Position numbers and translations under genes: made by a program
NCBI GenBank assembly: GCA_005880945.1
Contig: VBIU01000085.1
Location: 1 to 63,354 of the forward strand
Reading direction: 5' to 3'
Length of the DNA stretch: 63,354 nt
DNA from: Chloroflexota bacterium
GTDB taxonomy: Bacteria > Chloroflexota > Dormibacteria > Dormibacterales > Dormibacteraceae
Notes under the pieces: model-generated
What the model saw: only the letters and a program-made list of their open reading frames with translations
What the model was told of the DNA's origin: nothing
Database searches by the model: none
Part shown: positions 49,591 to 58,168 of the stretch, piece by piece
Numbering within the stretch: the first letter of the stretch is position 1
How the letters are laid out: each line of letters starts with the position of its first letter

Positions 49591-50391
49591 ATGGGAGTTT
49601 CAGGGCAGGGAATCGGCCGGCCGCGGCGCGGCCGGATCTACATTGTCGTCGGGACGATTCTTGCCGTTCTGGCATTTGGAACCGCCGCCGCCGTAGCGAG
49701 CCTCCCGCTGCTCTCCACTGCCGCGACGGGCACCAAGGTGGTGGTCGCGAAGAACGGAATCGCGGCGCGAACCAGGATCCAGGCGTCGGACCTCGAGCTC
49801 AAATCCATATCGCCCACCCCGCCGCAATCGTTCACCGACATCGCGACTGTGGCCGGCAAGGGAGCTCGCGTGGACATCCCCGGCGGTTCACCGGTGACGG
49901 CCAACCTGATCACCCAGACCCCCGACCAGCTCAGCGCCGGCGACAACACCTTCCTGCCCATTCCTCATGGATGGGTCGCGGTTACCGTCCCCACGTCTGA
50001 GCAGGTCGGAGTCGCCGGTTACGTGCAGGTTGGCGACCGGATCAACGTCCTCGCCACCATCAGCACCTCTGCATTCGGACCCGGGCCGAGCGTCCCGGTC
50101 GTGCGCACTGTGTTCAAGGATCTGAACGTCATCAGGGTCGGCCCACAGGTCGCGGCCGGACAGGCGGCATCGGGTCAGCTGACCAGCAGCCTCACCGTGC
50201 TGGTGACCGGCTGCGACGCTGAGTTCCTCTTCTGGCTCCTGAACAACGCGATCCTCAAATACGAGCTGGAGTCGCCCAGCGACTACGGGGCTACGCCAAC
50301 CGCTCCCGACCCCGACTGCCCGAACATTGCGGCGGCCGGCGGAGTCGGTCCGAAAGACGTCAACAAGAAGTGGCACTTCACCACGACCTGA
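49591..50391 (+). CDS. cpaB: Flp pilus assembly protein CpaB (RcpC)
   Basis: A 266-residue protein with an N-terminal membrane anchor (IYIVVGTILAVLAFGTAAAVA). The SAF domain follows: VVVAKNGIAARTRIQASDLELKSI and GKGARVDIPGGSPVTANLI. A RcpC-type C-domain has VAVTVPTSEQVGVAGYVQVGDRINVLATI and a variable end. In Gram-negatives CpaB links to the CpaC secretin; none is present here. Confidence 0.9.
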   Translation: MGVSGQGIGRPRRGRIYIVVGTILAVLAFGTAAAVASLPLLSTAATGTKVVVAKNGIAARTRIQASDLELKSISPTPPQSFTDIATVAGKGARVDIPGGSPVTANLITQTPDQLSAGDNTFLPIPHGWVAVTVPTSEQVGVAGYVQVGDRINVLATISTSAFGPGPSVPVVRTVFKDLNVIRVGPQVAAGQAASGQLTSSLTVLVTGCDAEFLFWLLNNAILKYELESPSDYGATPTAPDPDCPNIAAAGGVGPKDVNKKWHFTTT

Positions 50392-50394
50392 TCG

Positions 50395-51345
50395 ATGCCG
50401 CTCATCATCGTCCTGGTCGCCGTGGCCGCCGCCGTCGGAGTGGCGCTGGTCATGTATGGGATCGTGAGCCGCGAGCGGGCGGTTGCGGCAGCCGACACGG
50501 GACGAAGCGCGCGAGTCACCTACCGGACCCTCGCTGACGTTCGCGAGCAGCTGCGTCGCCGGTTCGAGCCGACCGGGACGCCGGTCTGGATCGCAGCCAA
50601 CCAGAACATCAACGCCCTGGCCGCTGATCTTGCCAGCGCCGACCTCCAGCTGCGGCCGTACGAGTTCCGGCTTCTGCAGGGAGCCGTGGCCCTCGGCTTC
50701 GCGCTCATCGCATTCATGCGGTTTGGATTCAACATCGCCGTCCCGGTCCTGGCCGTCATCGGCTATGTGCTGCCTGCGCTCTACCTCCGCAACCGCCGGG
50801 GCCGCCGCCTGCGCACGTTCGAAGCCGGCCTGCCGCGCGCGATGGAGCTCATCGCCAACTCGATGAAGGCCGGGCAATCAGTGTCGCAATCGCTGAGTGC
50901 GGTGACCGAGAACACGGGGCCTCCGATGTCGGAGGAATTCGGGCTCGCCCGACGCGAGATCGAGCTCGGGGCCTCCGTCGAGAGTGCCCTGACCAACATG
51001 GTGAAGCGGATGGGCAGCACCGACCTCCGGCTGGTCGTCATGGTCATCACGATCCAGCACTCGGTTGGTGGAGACCTGCCGGCGATCCTCACGACGCTCG
51101 CCGACACGATGCGCCAGCGCGCAGAGATGCGCGAAGAGGTGCTCGCCGCCACGGCCCAGTCGCGGGCCTCGAGCCTGATCATCACACTGCTCCCGATCGC
51201 GGCGGCAGCTCTGCTCTACTTTCTGGTGCCGGATTACTTTCACCCGATGTTCGTCAACCCGTTGGGCTGGGTCCTTCTGGGTCTGGCCGCCGGCCTGTTG
51301 GCGATCGGGAACCTGATAATCCGGCGGATCACACAGATCGCATGA
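50395..51345 (+). CDS. tadB: Tad pilus inner-membrane platform protein TadB
   Basis: A 316-residue T2SSF-domain protein. It has a hydrophobic N-terminus, paired segments at about residues 95-130, then the cytoplasmic T2SF core GLPRAMELIANSMKAGQSVSQSLSAV and MVITIQHSVGGDLPAILTTLADTMRQRAEMREEVLAATAQSRAS, and two C-terminal membrane segments. It forms the assembly platform with TadC. The ATG follows cpaB by 3 bp. Confidence 0.92.
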   Translation: MPLIIVLVAVAAAVGVALVMYGIVSRERAVAAADTGRSARVTYRTLADVREQLRRRFEPTGTPVWIAANQNINALAADLASADLQLRPYEFRLLQGAVALGFALIAFMRFGFNIAVPVLAVIGYVLPALYLRNRRGRRLRTFEAGLPRAMELIANSMKAGQSVSQSLSAVTENTGPPMSEEFGLARREIELGASVESALTNMVKRMGSTDLRLVVMVITIQHSVGGDLPAILTTLADTMRQRAEMREEVLAATAQSRASSLIITLLPIAAAALLYFLVPDYFHPMFVNPLGWVLLGLAAGLLAIGNLIIRRITQIA

Positions 51346-52268
51346 ACGGGCTTCCGATCTTTATCGGTCTGCTCGCAGCAGTGGGCGTATGGCTGATTGC
51401 AGCGGGCATTCGCGGCGCCCGCACAGGCGATGCGGCAACGCTCGCACGGCAGCGGCTCGCCCGCCAGGAGATCGGCCTCGGCCAGAGCGCCGTCGCCCTC
51501 GAGCTGGAGAAGCCGCTGGGCGAGCGCCTTCTCCGCCCGCTCCGGAAGTGGTTCGTACGGCAGATGCTCCGCATGACCCCCGCCACCCAGGCCGCGGCAT
51601 TCCGGCGGAACCTTGATTTCGTCGGCACGCCCCTTGGGCTGGACCCCGCAGGTCTGGAGACGCTCCGCATCGCCGGGGCGGCGGCCTTTGGGACCCTCGG
51701 CGTCGCGCTTGGCGTTTTGATCGGATCGCCGGTCGCCCTGGCCATCGCTCTGGTCGGTGGCGCCGCCGTGGGCTTTTACCTTCCCGTCTTATGGTTGGAC
51801 CAGCTCGTGCGCCAACGCCGCGGCGAGCTCGAGAGCGCACTGCCCAACGCCCTCGACGTCGTCGCCATCAGCATGGAGGCGGGACTCGGCCTGGATCGCG
51901 CGCTGGAGCAGCTCGTCCGCCACCAGGAAGGGCCGCTCACGCTGCTGGTGGCGCGAGCGCTGCGTGAGATCGAGCTCGGCCGGCCGCGCGCCGATGCGCT
52001 CGAGGAGATGGCGCAGGCCACGGGGGTGGAGGACTTCGTCGCCCTGGTGCGCTCGATAATCCACGCGGAGCGCACCGGCGTCCCGATCGCACGCACGATC
52101 GAGGCCCATGCGGCTCAGATGCGCGTCAAGCGCCGGCTGCACATTCGCGCTGAAGCCGCGCGCGCGTCGTTGAAGATCCTGCTGCCGACTGTCGGCTGCG
52201 TCTTCCCGACGCTGTGGCTCATCCTCCTGGGCCCAGCGCTGCTGGTCGTGCTCTCAATCCGTCACTGA
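51342..52268 (+). CDS. tadC: Tad pilus inner-membrane platform protein TadC
   Basis: A 308-residue T2SSF protein paired with TadB. LPNALDVVAISMEAGLGLDRALEQLV and DFVALVRSIIHAERTGVPIARTIEAHAAQMRVKRRLHIRAEAARA make up the core, with hydrophobic segments near residues 5-20, 110-150 and 285-305. Its ATG overlaps the tadB stop as ATGA. Last gene of the plus-strand Tad operon, followed by hairpins. Confidence 0.92.
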   Translation: MNGLPIFIGLLAAVGVWLIAAGIRGARTGDAATLARQRLARQEIGLGQSAVALELEKPLGERLLRPLRKWFVRQMLRMTPATQAAAFRRNLDFVGTPLGLDPAGLETLRIAGAAAFGTLGVALGVLIGSPVALAIALVGGAAVGFYLPVLWLDQLVRQRRGELESALPNALDVVAISMEAGLGLDRALEQLVRHQEGPLTLLVARALREIELGRPRADALEEMAQATGVEDFVALVRSIIHAERTGVPIARTIEAHAAQMRVKRRLHIRAEAARASLKILLPTVGCVFPTLWLILLGPALLVVLSIRH

Positions 52269-52282
52269 AGGCGTTCCTAGCT

Positions 52283-52375
52283 AACGCCCCGCTCCCCGAC
52301 CCTCTCCCCTGAAGGGGCGAGGGAGGAGCGAACGCCCCGCTCCCCAACCCCTCGCCCCTGGAGGGGCGAGGGACA
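52283..52375. repeat. Two tandem REP-like elements forming hairpins after tadC
   Basis: Two copies of AACGCCCCGCTCCCC(G/A)ACCC followed by a stem-loop. The first stem (52310-52333) has CCCTCtCCCC-TGAA-GGGGCGAGGG with one mismatch. The second (52349-52372) is a perfect 10-bp stem with TGGA loop. They sit between the convergent ends of tadC and the MBL gene and may serve as a bidirectional end signal, though no U tract follows. Confidence 0.65.
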
Positions 52376-52376
52376 C

Positions 52377-53003
52377 TTATTGAAGAAAAGGGTTCGAGCG
52401 CTTCTCCCGGCCGATCGTCGTCGCCGGTCCGTGCCCGCTGTAGACGACGAGCTCGTCGGGCTGCGAGAGGAGCTTGGTGCGGATGCCTTCCAGCAGCGCG
52501 TCGCCGTCGGAATTGTCAAAGTCGGAGCGCCCGATTGAGCCGGCGAACAGCGCATCGCCTGTGAAAAGGTTTTCGCCGATCTTCAAGGTCACTCCACCAG
52601 GGCTGTGGCCCGGGGTGTGCAGCACCTCGAACTCGAGCGAGCCGGCGCGATACGGAACTCCCTCTTCGAGACTCTCCGGTTCAATGACTATGGGCAGATT
52701 GAATGTGAACTGACGGCGCAGCGGCTTGCCATGCATCACGGCGTCTTTTTCAGCGTCATGCACCGCGACGGCGAACGGGCCCAATGCGTCGATCAGCTCC
52801 GGCAGCCCTGCGATGTGGTCGACATCGGTGTGGGTCAGGAGGACCGCCTTCAGGTGGACGCCGCGTTTGCCGACGAGCTGAATCATCCCTTGCGGCTCGA
52901 TGTTGGCATCGATGATCACCGCGTCCTTCGTCTCCTCGTCCTCGACCAGGTACGAGTTGGTGCCGAACCGCTGGTCGGCTACCGCCTCGACTCGGACCGT
53001 CAC
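52377..53003 (-). CDS. Metallo-beta-lactamase fold hydrolase (glyoxalase II-like)
   Basis: A 208-residue hydroxyacylglutathione hydrolase-like protein. The metal site LTHTDVDHIAG (HxHxDH-like, with Thr-Asp-Val-Asp), HTPGHSPGGV, TGDALFAGSIGRSDF and the final VYSGHGPATTIGREKRSNPF are typical. NSYLVEDEETKDAVIID is the first strand pair. It may be a thioester or persulfide hydrolase; the substrate cannot be told. GTG start overlaps the rel stop as GTGA. Confidence 0.87.
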   Translation of the reverse strand: MTVRVEAVADQRFGTNSYLVEDEETKDAVIIDANIEPQGMIQLVGKRGVHLKAVLLTHTDVDHIAGLPELIDALGPFAVAVHDAEKDAVMHGKPLRRQFTFNLPIVIEPESLEEGVPYRAGSLEFEVLHTPGHSPGGVTLKIGENLFTGDALFAGSIGRSDFDNSDGDALLEGIRTKLLSQPDELVVYSGHGPATTIGREKRSNPFLQ

Positions 53004-55129
53004 GAAGCTTCTCTGGCCACCGTATGGACGTCCTTCACGCCTTCCAGCTTCTCCATGACGCGCGACAGCTGGGCAAGCGAATCGATCTCGACGGTCGCGG
53101 ATACCACGGCGGTCTTGTCGTCGTAGACATGGACCTCGAGCGCCGACATGTTGACCCGGTTTTCCGCCACCACCGTCGCGATGTCGCGCAACAAGCCCTG
53201 GCGGTCCCAGGCTTCGATCTTGATGTCGACCGGATAGAGGTGAGTGGCTTCGGCATCCCAGTCGACGGGCACGACCCGGGCCCGATCCTGGGCGTTGACC
53301 GCATTGATGCAGTCGGCACGATGCACGGTGACGCCGCGGCCGCGGGTCGTGTAGCCGACGATCGCGTCGCCGGGCACCGGCTGACAGCACGGCGCGATCT
53401 TCGTCAGCACGCCCTTCTCGCCGCGCACCAGGACGCGAGGCGTCGGCTGCACGTTGGGTATGAGCGGAATCGACCGGAGGTCGCCGCCGGCCGCGTCCGT
53501 GCTGAGGGCCATGCGCATGACGACGGCGTGCGGTGACAGGTCGCCGTACCCGATCGCCGCCAGGAAGTCGTCGACGGTGTTGAACTTGTGAAGGTTCGAG
53601 ATCTCCAGGAGCTTGGGGTCCGGGAGGTCGGCGAGATTCACGCGGTGCATGCGGTGCAGCTCCTTGTCGAGCAGGTCCCGCCCCTTCGCCACGTTCTCGT
53701 CGCGCCGCTGGCTCTTGAACCATTTGCGAATGCGTTCCTTGGCTGAGGCGCTCTTGACGAAGTTCAGCCAGTCGCGGCTCGGTCCATGTGGCGCCTTCGA
53801 CGTGAGAATTTCGACGATCTCGCCGTTCTTGAGCGCGTAATCCAGCGGGACCATGCGGCCGTTGGCCTTCGCGCCGATACACCGGTGCCCGACCTCGGTG
53901 TGGATGCGGTAGGCGAAGTCGACCGGCGTCGAGTCCGCGGGCAGGTTGAGAACGTCGCCCTTCGGCGTGAAAACGTAGACCTCGTCCTGGAAGAGGTCGA
54001 CTTTGACAGTGTCGAGAAAGGACTCGGCGTCGCCCACCTCGTTCTGCCACTCGAGGAGGCTGCGCAACCAGGACAGCTTCTGGTCGAAGCTCGCGTCCTG
54101 CCCGCCTTCCTTATAGGCCCAGTGCGCCGCGACGCCAAACTCGGCGATGCGATGCATCTCCTGAGTGCGGATCTGGATCTCGATCGGCTCGCCCGTGTGC
54201 GTGATGACGGTGGTATGGAGGGACTGGTAGCCATTCGACTTCGGCATCGCGACGTAGTCCTTGAAACGGCCGGGCACCGGCTTCCAGAGTGAGTGCACAA
54301 CTCCGAGCACGCCGTAGCAGTCGCGAACCGTCTCGACCTGCACGCGAATCGCCGAGAGGTCGTAGATCTCAGTGAAGTCCTTGTTCTCTCTCGTCATCTT
54401 CTGCCAGACCGAATAGATGTGCTTCGGCCGGCCGGTGATCTCGGCCCGGATCCCCACTCCCTCGAGCTCGCGCGCCAGGATCTCGCGGAGATCCGAGACC
54501 AGGGCCTCGCGCTCGTTTCGCTTGCGGAAGATGCGCTTGGCGACCTCGTCGTACGCCTCCGGTTCCAGGTAGCGGAAGGCGAGGTCTTCCAGCTCCCACT
54601 TGATCTGGCCGATGCCGAGCCTGTGCGCCAGAGGAGCGTAGATGTCGAGCGTCTCGCGGGAGATCTTGCGCCGCTTCAGGTCTGGGAGCGGGTCGAGGGT
54701 TCGCATGTTGTGCAGGCGATCGGCGAGCTTGATGAGGACGACCCTGAGGTCCTCCGCCATGGCGACCATCATCTTGCGGATGTTTTCGGCCTGCTGCTGC
54801 TGGTCGGACCGCAGTGAGATGCGGCCCAGCTTGGTGACCCCCTCGACCAGCCGGGCGACCTCGGGGCCGAACTCCCGCTCGACCTCCTCGGCGGTGAGCG
54901 CGGTGTCCTCCACCGTGTCATGAAGAAGGGCCGCCGCTATCGTCTCGGCGTCGAGCTCGAGATCCGCCAGGATCGCCGCCACCTCCATCGGGTGGTTGAC
55001 GTAATCCTCGCCTGACAGGCGCCGCTGTCCGACGTGCGCGCTGGCGGCGCGCGCGTACGCCCTTTTCACCATCTCCTGAGCTTCGGGCTCGAGGTGGTCG
55101 GCGATCCGCAGGAGCTCTGAAACCGTCAT
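53000..55129 (-). CDS. rel: Bifunctional (p)ppGpp synthetase/hydrolase Rel
   Basis: A 709-residue long RSH protein. Hydrolase domain: NHPMEVAAILADLELDAETIAAALLHDTVEDT with intact HD motif, plus KLADRLHNMRTL. Synthetase domain: SVWQKMTRENKDFTEIYDLSAIRVQVE and YVAMPKSNGYQSLHTTVI. TGS: VYVFTPKGDVLNLPADSTPVDFAYRIHTEVGHRCIGAKANG. A zinc-finger/helical stretch (HRADCINA) and a C-terminal ACT domain complete it. Both catalytic halves look intact. It is transcribed divergently from the GAF/HD-GYP gene. Confidence 0.96.
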   Translation of the reverse strand: MTVSELLRIADHLEPEAQEMVKRAYARAASAHVGQRRLSGEDYVNHPMEVAAILADLELDAETIAAALLHDTVEDTALTAEEVEREFGPEVARLVEGVTKLGRISLRSDQQQQAENIRKMMVAMAEDLRVVLIKLADRLHNMRTLDPLPDLKRRKISRETLDIYAPLAHRLGIGQIKWELEDLAFRYLEPEAYDEVAKRIFRKRNEREALVSDLREILARELEGVGIRAEITGRPKHIYSVWQKMTRENKDFTEIYDLSAIRVQVETVRDCYGVLGVVHSLWKPVPGRFKDYVAMPKSNGYQSLHTTVITHTGEPIEIQIRTQEMHRIAEFGVAAHWAYKEGGQDASFDQKLSWLRSLLEWQNEVGDAESFLDTVKVDLFQDEVYVFTPKGDVLNLPADSTPVDFAYRIHTEVGHRCIGAKANGRMVPLDYALKNGEIVEILTSKAPHGPSRDWLNFVKSASAKERIRKWFKSQRRDENVAKGRDLLDKELHRMHRVNLADLPDPKLLEISNLHKFNTVDDFLAAIGYGDLSPHAVVMRMALSTDAAGGDLRSIPLIPNVQPTPRVLVRGEKGVLTKIAPCCQPVPGDAIVGYTTRGRGVTVHRADCINAVNAQDRARVVPVDWDAEATHLYPVDIKIEAWDRQGLLRDIATVVAENRVNMSALEVHVYDDKTAVVSATVEIDSLAQLSRVMEKLEGVKDVHTVAREAS

Positions 55130-55146
55130 GTGGTCACTCGAACAGA

Positions 55147-55152
55147 AGTGTA
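55147..55152 (-). promoter_or_regulatory. Putative -10 box for rel
   Basis: TACACT on the minus strand, 17 nt before the rel ATG, giving a leader of about 10 nt. Confidence 0.4.
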
Positions 55153-55180
55153 GGAGAGGTCAGTCTGAGCCCTTACCGTC

Positions 55181-55194
55181 GCCTAGACTTAGGC
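55181..55194. promoter_or_regulatory. Dyad GCCTAGACTTAGGC over the -10 box of the HD-GYP gene
   Basis: The inverted repeat GCCTA-gact-TAGGC embeds the TAGACT hexamer (55184-55189), which ends 12 nt before the ATG at 55202. A dimeric regulator binding here would block that promoter. The 72-bp region 55130-55201 is shared with rel. Confidence 0.4.
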
Positions 55195-55201
55195 GCCCTA
55201 T

Positions 55202-58168
55202 ATGAGTTCCGATCGAGCGACCTTCGCCCTTCGGATCGCCCTGTCCGCAGCCACCGCGATCCTCATCCTCGCGGGCGCCACGTTGAACGTCAGCGGCCGG
55301 ACCGGCCAGGCGGCACTCCTGGCGGCGGTCGCCGGTCTGCTGGCGCTGCTGGCGGGCGCGCTCAACCGGGTCTGGAAGGCTGCAGTGCCGCTTGCCGTCG
55401 CCGCCGTGATCGTCTCCGTGCTCACTTCGCAATTCAGCCCGTGGGATCTCGCGGGACTTGTCCTGCTGGGGCTCGGTGGAGTGGCCGGCAGCCTCGCGTA
55501 TCGCAACTTCACCGAAGCGATGAGGCGCCAGGTCGACGACCTGAAGAGGCTCAATGTGCAGCTGGAGGACAAGCATCGCGCCTTCCTGGCCGCCACCTCC
55601 GACGCGGACGCCGCTGCCCAGCCAGGTGACGTTGCCGCCCTCACCGCCTATATCGCGCGCCAGATCGGCTCGGCGTTTGCCTGTTACTTCCTGGCCTCGC
55701 CCGACGGCAAGCAGTTCGTTCCTCAGCCGCCTGGCATCGGACTCGAGCGCCTCCACCCGCTGGCTGTGAACCGCGTCTCAGGAGGCGCCGGGCCGCTGAT
55801 CGCCTCGATCGAGGGCGGGAAGGAATTCGTCGGTCGGGACGAGAGCGGCCTCCTCGAGCTGGCGAACTATCTGCCGGACGACCTACGCGTCGACAGCTTG
55901 ATGGCGGTCCCGATGCCGATCGGTGAGCACATAGGCGGGTTTGTGCTCCTTGGGAACAAGGAGGGAGGCTTCACCGAGGACGATCGCAGGCTCGCGCGGA
56001 CCCTCACGCTGCGGGCCGGAGCCCAGCTGGCCAGTGCTCACGCAGTCGCCCTTTCGCGCAAGGAAACCGCGCGCTACACGCTCATGAACGAGCTCGTGAA
56101 GGAAGCCTCCGGCAAAACGATGCAGGAGGTTCTCGACCTGGTCCTCGACAAGGGCAAGCAGGTGATCCGCTACGACGCCGGACGCGTGGCGCTGTTCCAA
56201 CCCGATGGCACGTACGTCATCCTCGGCCAATCTGACTTCCCGTCCCCCATCGCGGGACCCCTGGCCAGGGTGCGCGACGGCGAGACGGTGCTGCGCAGCC
56301 TGGTCACTGCCGACGAAGGCTTGTTCAGCGGCCTCGTCCCCAGCGCGGAAGGCGGCACCACCAACGAGGCGTTGACGCCGATCCGAGGCAAGGACGGGGT
56401 GTTCGGCGCCATCTGCCTCGGCCGCAACGGGACGGCCGCGTTCAGCCAACGCGACGTGGCAGCCCTCGACGAGCTCGGCTCGATGGCGGGAGTCGCTGTC
56501 GAGAACTCCAGGATCCTGCAGGTGGTCACCGGCCAGAGGTCCAAGCTGGACACCGCGCTGGATGCCCTCGGGGAGGTCTCACAGGCTCTGACCACGGTGA
56601 CCCAGGGCTCCAAGGTGCTCGAGCAGAAGACGCTCGAGACGGCGGTGAGGGTCACGACGGCCAGCGCGGGCCTGCTCACAAGGACCACCGCTGACGGGAG
56701 CCAGGCGACGATCATGGCCCTCGGGCTGCCGTCGACCGTCGACGAGCTCGTCGTGCAGAACGGCCAGGGGATCATCGGCGCAGTGATGCTCAGCGGGCGG
56801 GCGACAGCGGTGCCCGACCTGAGCGCAAGCCCCGACCTGCAATCGCCGCCGGACCTCGTGCACTTCGGGTTGAATGCGGCGATATGCGTGCCGATGCTGG
56901 AGGACGGGCGCCTGTGGGGGACCCTCTCGGTGTTCGACGTCAAGAAGCGCGAGTGGACCCCCGACGATCAGCGCGTGCTCGCCACCTTGGGCAATCAGGG
57001 CGTGGTCGCTGTCCGAAACGCGGAGCTCTACGACAACAACCAGCGAAGCATCTGGGAGCTGAGGAACCTGCAGGAGGCCCTGCAGGCGGCGACGTCCACC
57101 CTGGACCTGAACCAGGTGCTCCAGCAGGTGCTTGCCGGGGCGGCCAAGGCGTCGAGCGCGCAGATCGGCTGCCTCGCCCTGGACGAGTCGGGAAAGCTCA
57201 TCCTCAAGGGCGGATTCGGCACCGACTCGAGCACGGCTGAAAAGCTGGCACTCGGCGTCGGGGGTGACATCTGCCGAGACGTCATGGCCTCCGGCAAGCC
57301 GTTCATGGAGGCGATGGAGCGCGACACCATAACGGACAGCCCACTCAATCCTCGCGCGGTCCTGTGCGTCCCGATCACGCTGCGCGGCACGCCGACCGGC
57401 GTGCTCTTCCTCGCGAACTACCAGGTCGGGCATGCCTTCACACCAGACCACCGCAACCTCGTCACCGAGCTCGCCGCCCAGGCGGCGGTGGCGATCGACA
57501 ACGCCCGCCTGTTCAAAGACCGGGAAGAGGTCATCCTGTCGGCTCTCGAAGCGCTCGCGAACGCAGTCGACGCGCGCGACCCGTACACAGCAGGCCACTC
57601 GCAGCGCGTGACCCAGTACGCGCTGATGATCGCGCGGCAGATGAGGTACTCGCCGAAGGACCAGTCCGCGTGGGTCAGGCTCGAGCGCGGGGGACGCTTG
57701 CACGATATCGGCAAGATCGGGGTGCCGGACGCAATCCTCCAGAAGACCGGCAAGCTCACCGACGATGAGTTCGCGAAGATGAAGGAGCACCCGATCGCGG
57801 GTTTCAACATCCTCAGCGGGCTGAAGATGCTGACCGACGAGCTGGTCATCGTCCGCTCACACCACGAGCGCTACGACGGCAAGGGCTACCCCGATCGAAA
57901 GAAGGGCGACGAGCTGCCGATGTTCGCATGGATCATGAGCGCCGCAGACGCCATCGATGCTATGACTTCAGACCGCCCGTACCGAAAAGCCTCCTCGCTC
58001 GAGGTCGCGGTCGAGCAGGTCAGGGCCGGCGCCGGCAGCCACTTCCACCCAGACGTGGCCGAGGCGGTGCTCGATGCCGCGCATAACGGCACCATGAAGG
58101 TGATCCCACAGGAGTCGCTGTACAAAGACGCGCCGGCGATCGGCGCGTTCGAGAACCCGACGAGCTAG
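55202..58168 (+). CDS. Membrane GAF-GAF-GAF-GAF-HD-GYP protein (putative c-di-GMP phosphodiesterase)
   Basis: A 988-residue protein. Four hydrophobic segments lie in residues about 12-100, then a short coil, then four GAF-like domains (residues about 145-285, 300-435, 465-605, 630-770), of which the third and fourth are clearest (NAAICVPMLEDGRLWGTLSVF; RAVLCVPITLRGTPTGVLFLANY). The HD-GYP domain (residues about 785-975) has all signatures: HSQRVTQYALMIA, GRLHDIGKIGVP, EHPIAGFNIL, HHERYDGKGYP and ADAIDAMTSDRPYR. It should hydrolyse c-di-GMP in response to small ligands or redox signals. Confidence 0.92.
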   Translation: MSSDRATFALRIALSAATAILILAGATLNVSGRTGQAALLAAVAGLLALLAGALNRVWKAAVPLAVAAVIVSVLTSQFSPWDLAGLVLLGLGGVAGSLAYRNFTEAMRRQVDDLKRLNVQLEDKHRAFLAATSDADAAAQPGDVAALTAYIARQIGSAFACYFLASPDGKQFVPQPPGIGLERLHPLAVNRVSGGAGPLIASIEGGKEFVGRDESGLLELANYLPDDLRVDSLMAVPMPIGEHIGGFVLLGNKEGGFTEDDRRLARTLTLRAGAQLASAHAVALSRKETARYTLMNELVKEASGKTMQEVLDLVLDKGKQVIRYDAGRVALFQPDGTYVILGQSDFPSPIAGPLARVRDGETVLRSLVTADEGLFSGLVPSAEGGTTNEALTPIRGKDGVFGAICLGRNGTAAFSQRDVAALDELGSMAGVAVENSRILQVVTGQRSKLDTALDALGEVSQALTTVTQGSKVLEQKTLETAVRVTTASAGLLTRTTADGSQATIMALGLPSTVDELVVQNGQGIIGAVMLSGRATAVPDLSASPDLQSPPDLVHFGLNAAICVPMLEDGRLWGTLSVFDVKKREWTPDDQRVLATLGNQGVVAVRNAELYDNNQRSIWELRNLQEALQAATSTLDLNQVLQQVLAGAAKASSAQIGCLALDESGKLILKGGFGTDSSTAEKLALGVGGDICRDVMASGKPFMEAMERDTITDSPLNPRAVLCVPITLRGTPTGVLFLANYQVGHAFTPDHRNLVTELAAQAAVAIDNARLFKDREEVILSALEALANAVDARDPYTAGHSQRVTQYALMIARQMRYSPKDQSAWVRLERGGRLHDIGKIGVPDAILQKTGKLTDDEFAKMKEHPIAGFNILSGLKMLTDELVIVRSHHERYDGKGYPDRKKGDELPMFAWIMSAADAIDAMTSDRPYRKASSLEVAVEQVRAGAGSHFHPDVAEAVLDAAHNGTMKVIPQESLYKDAPAIGAFENPTS

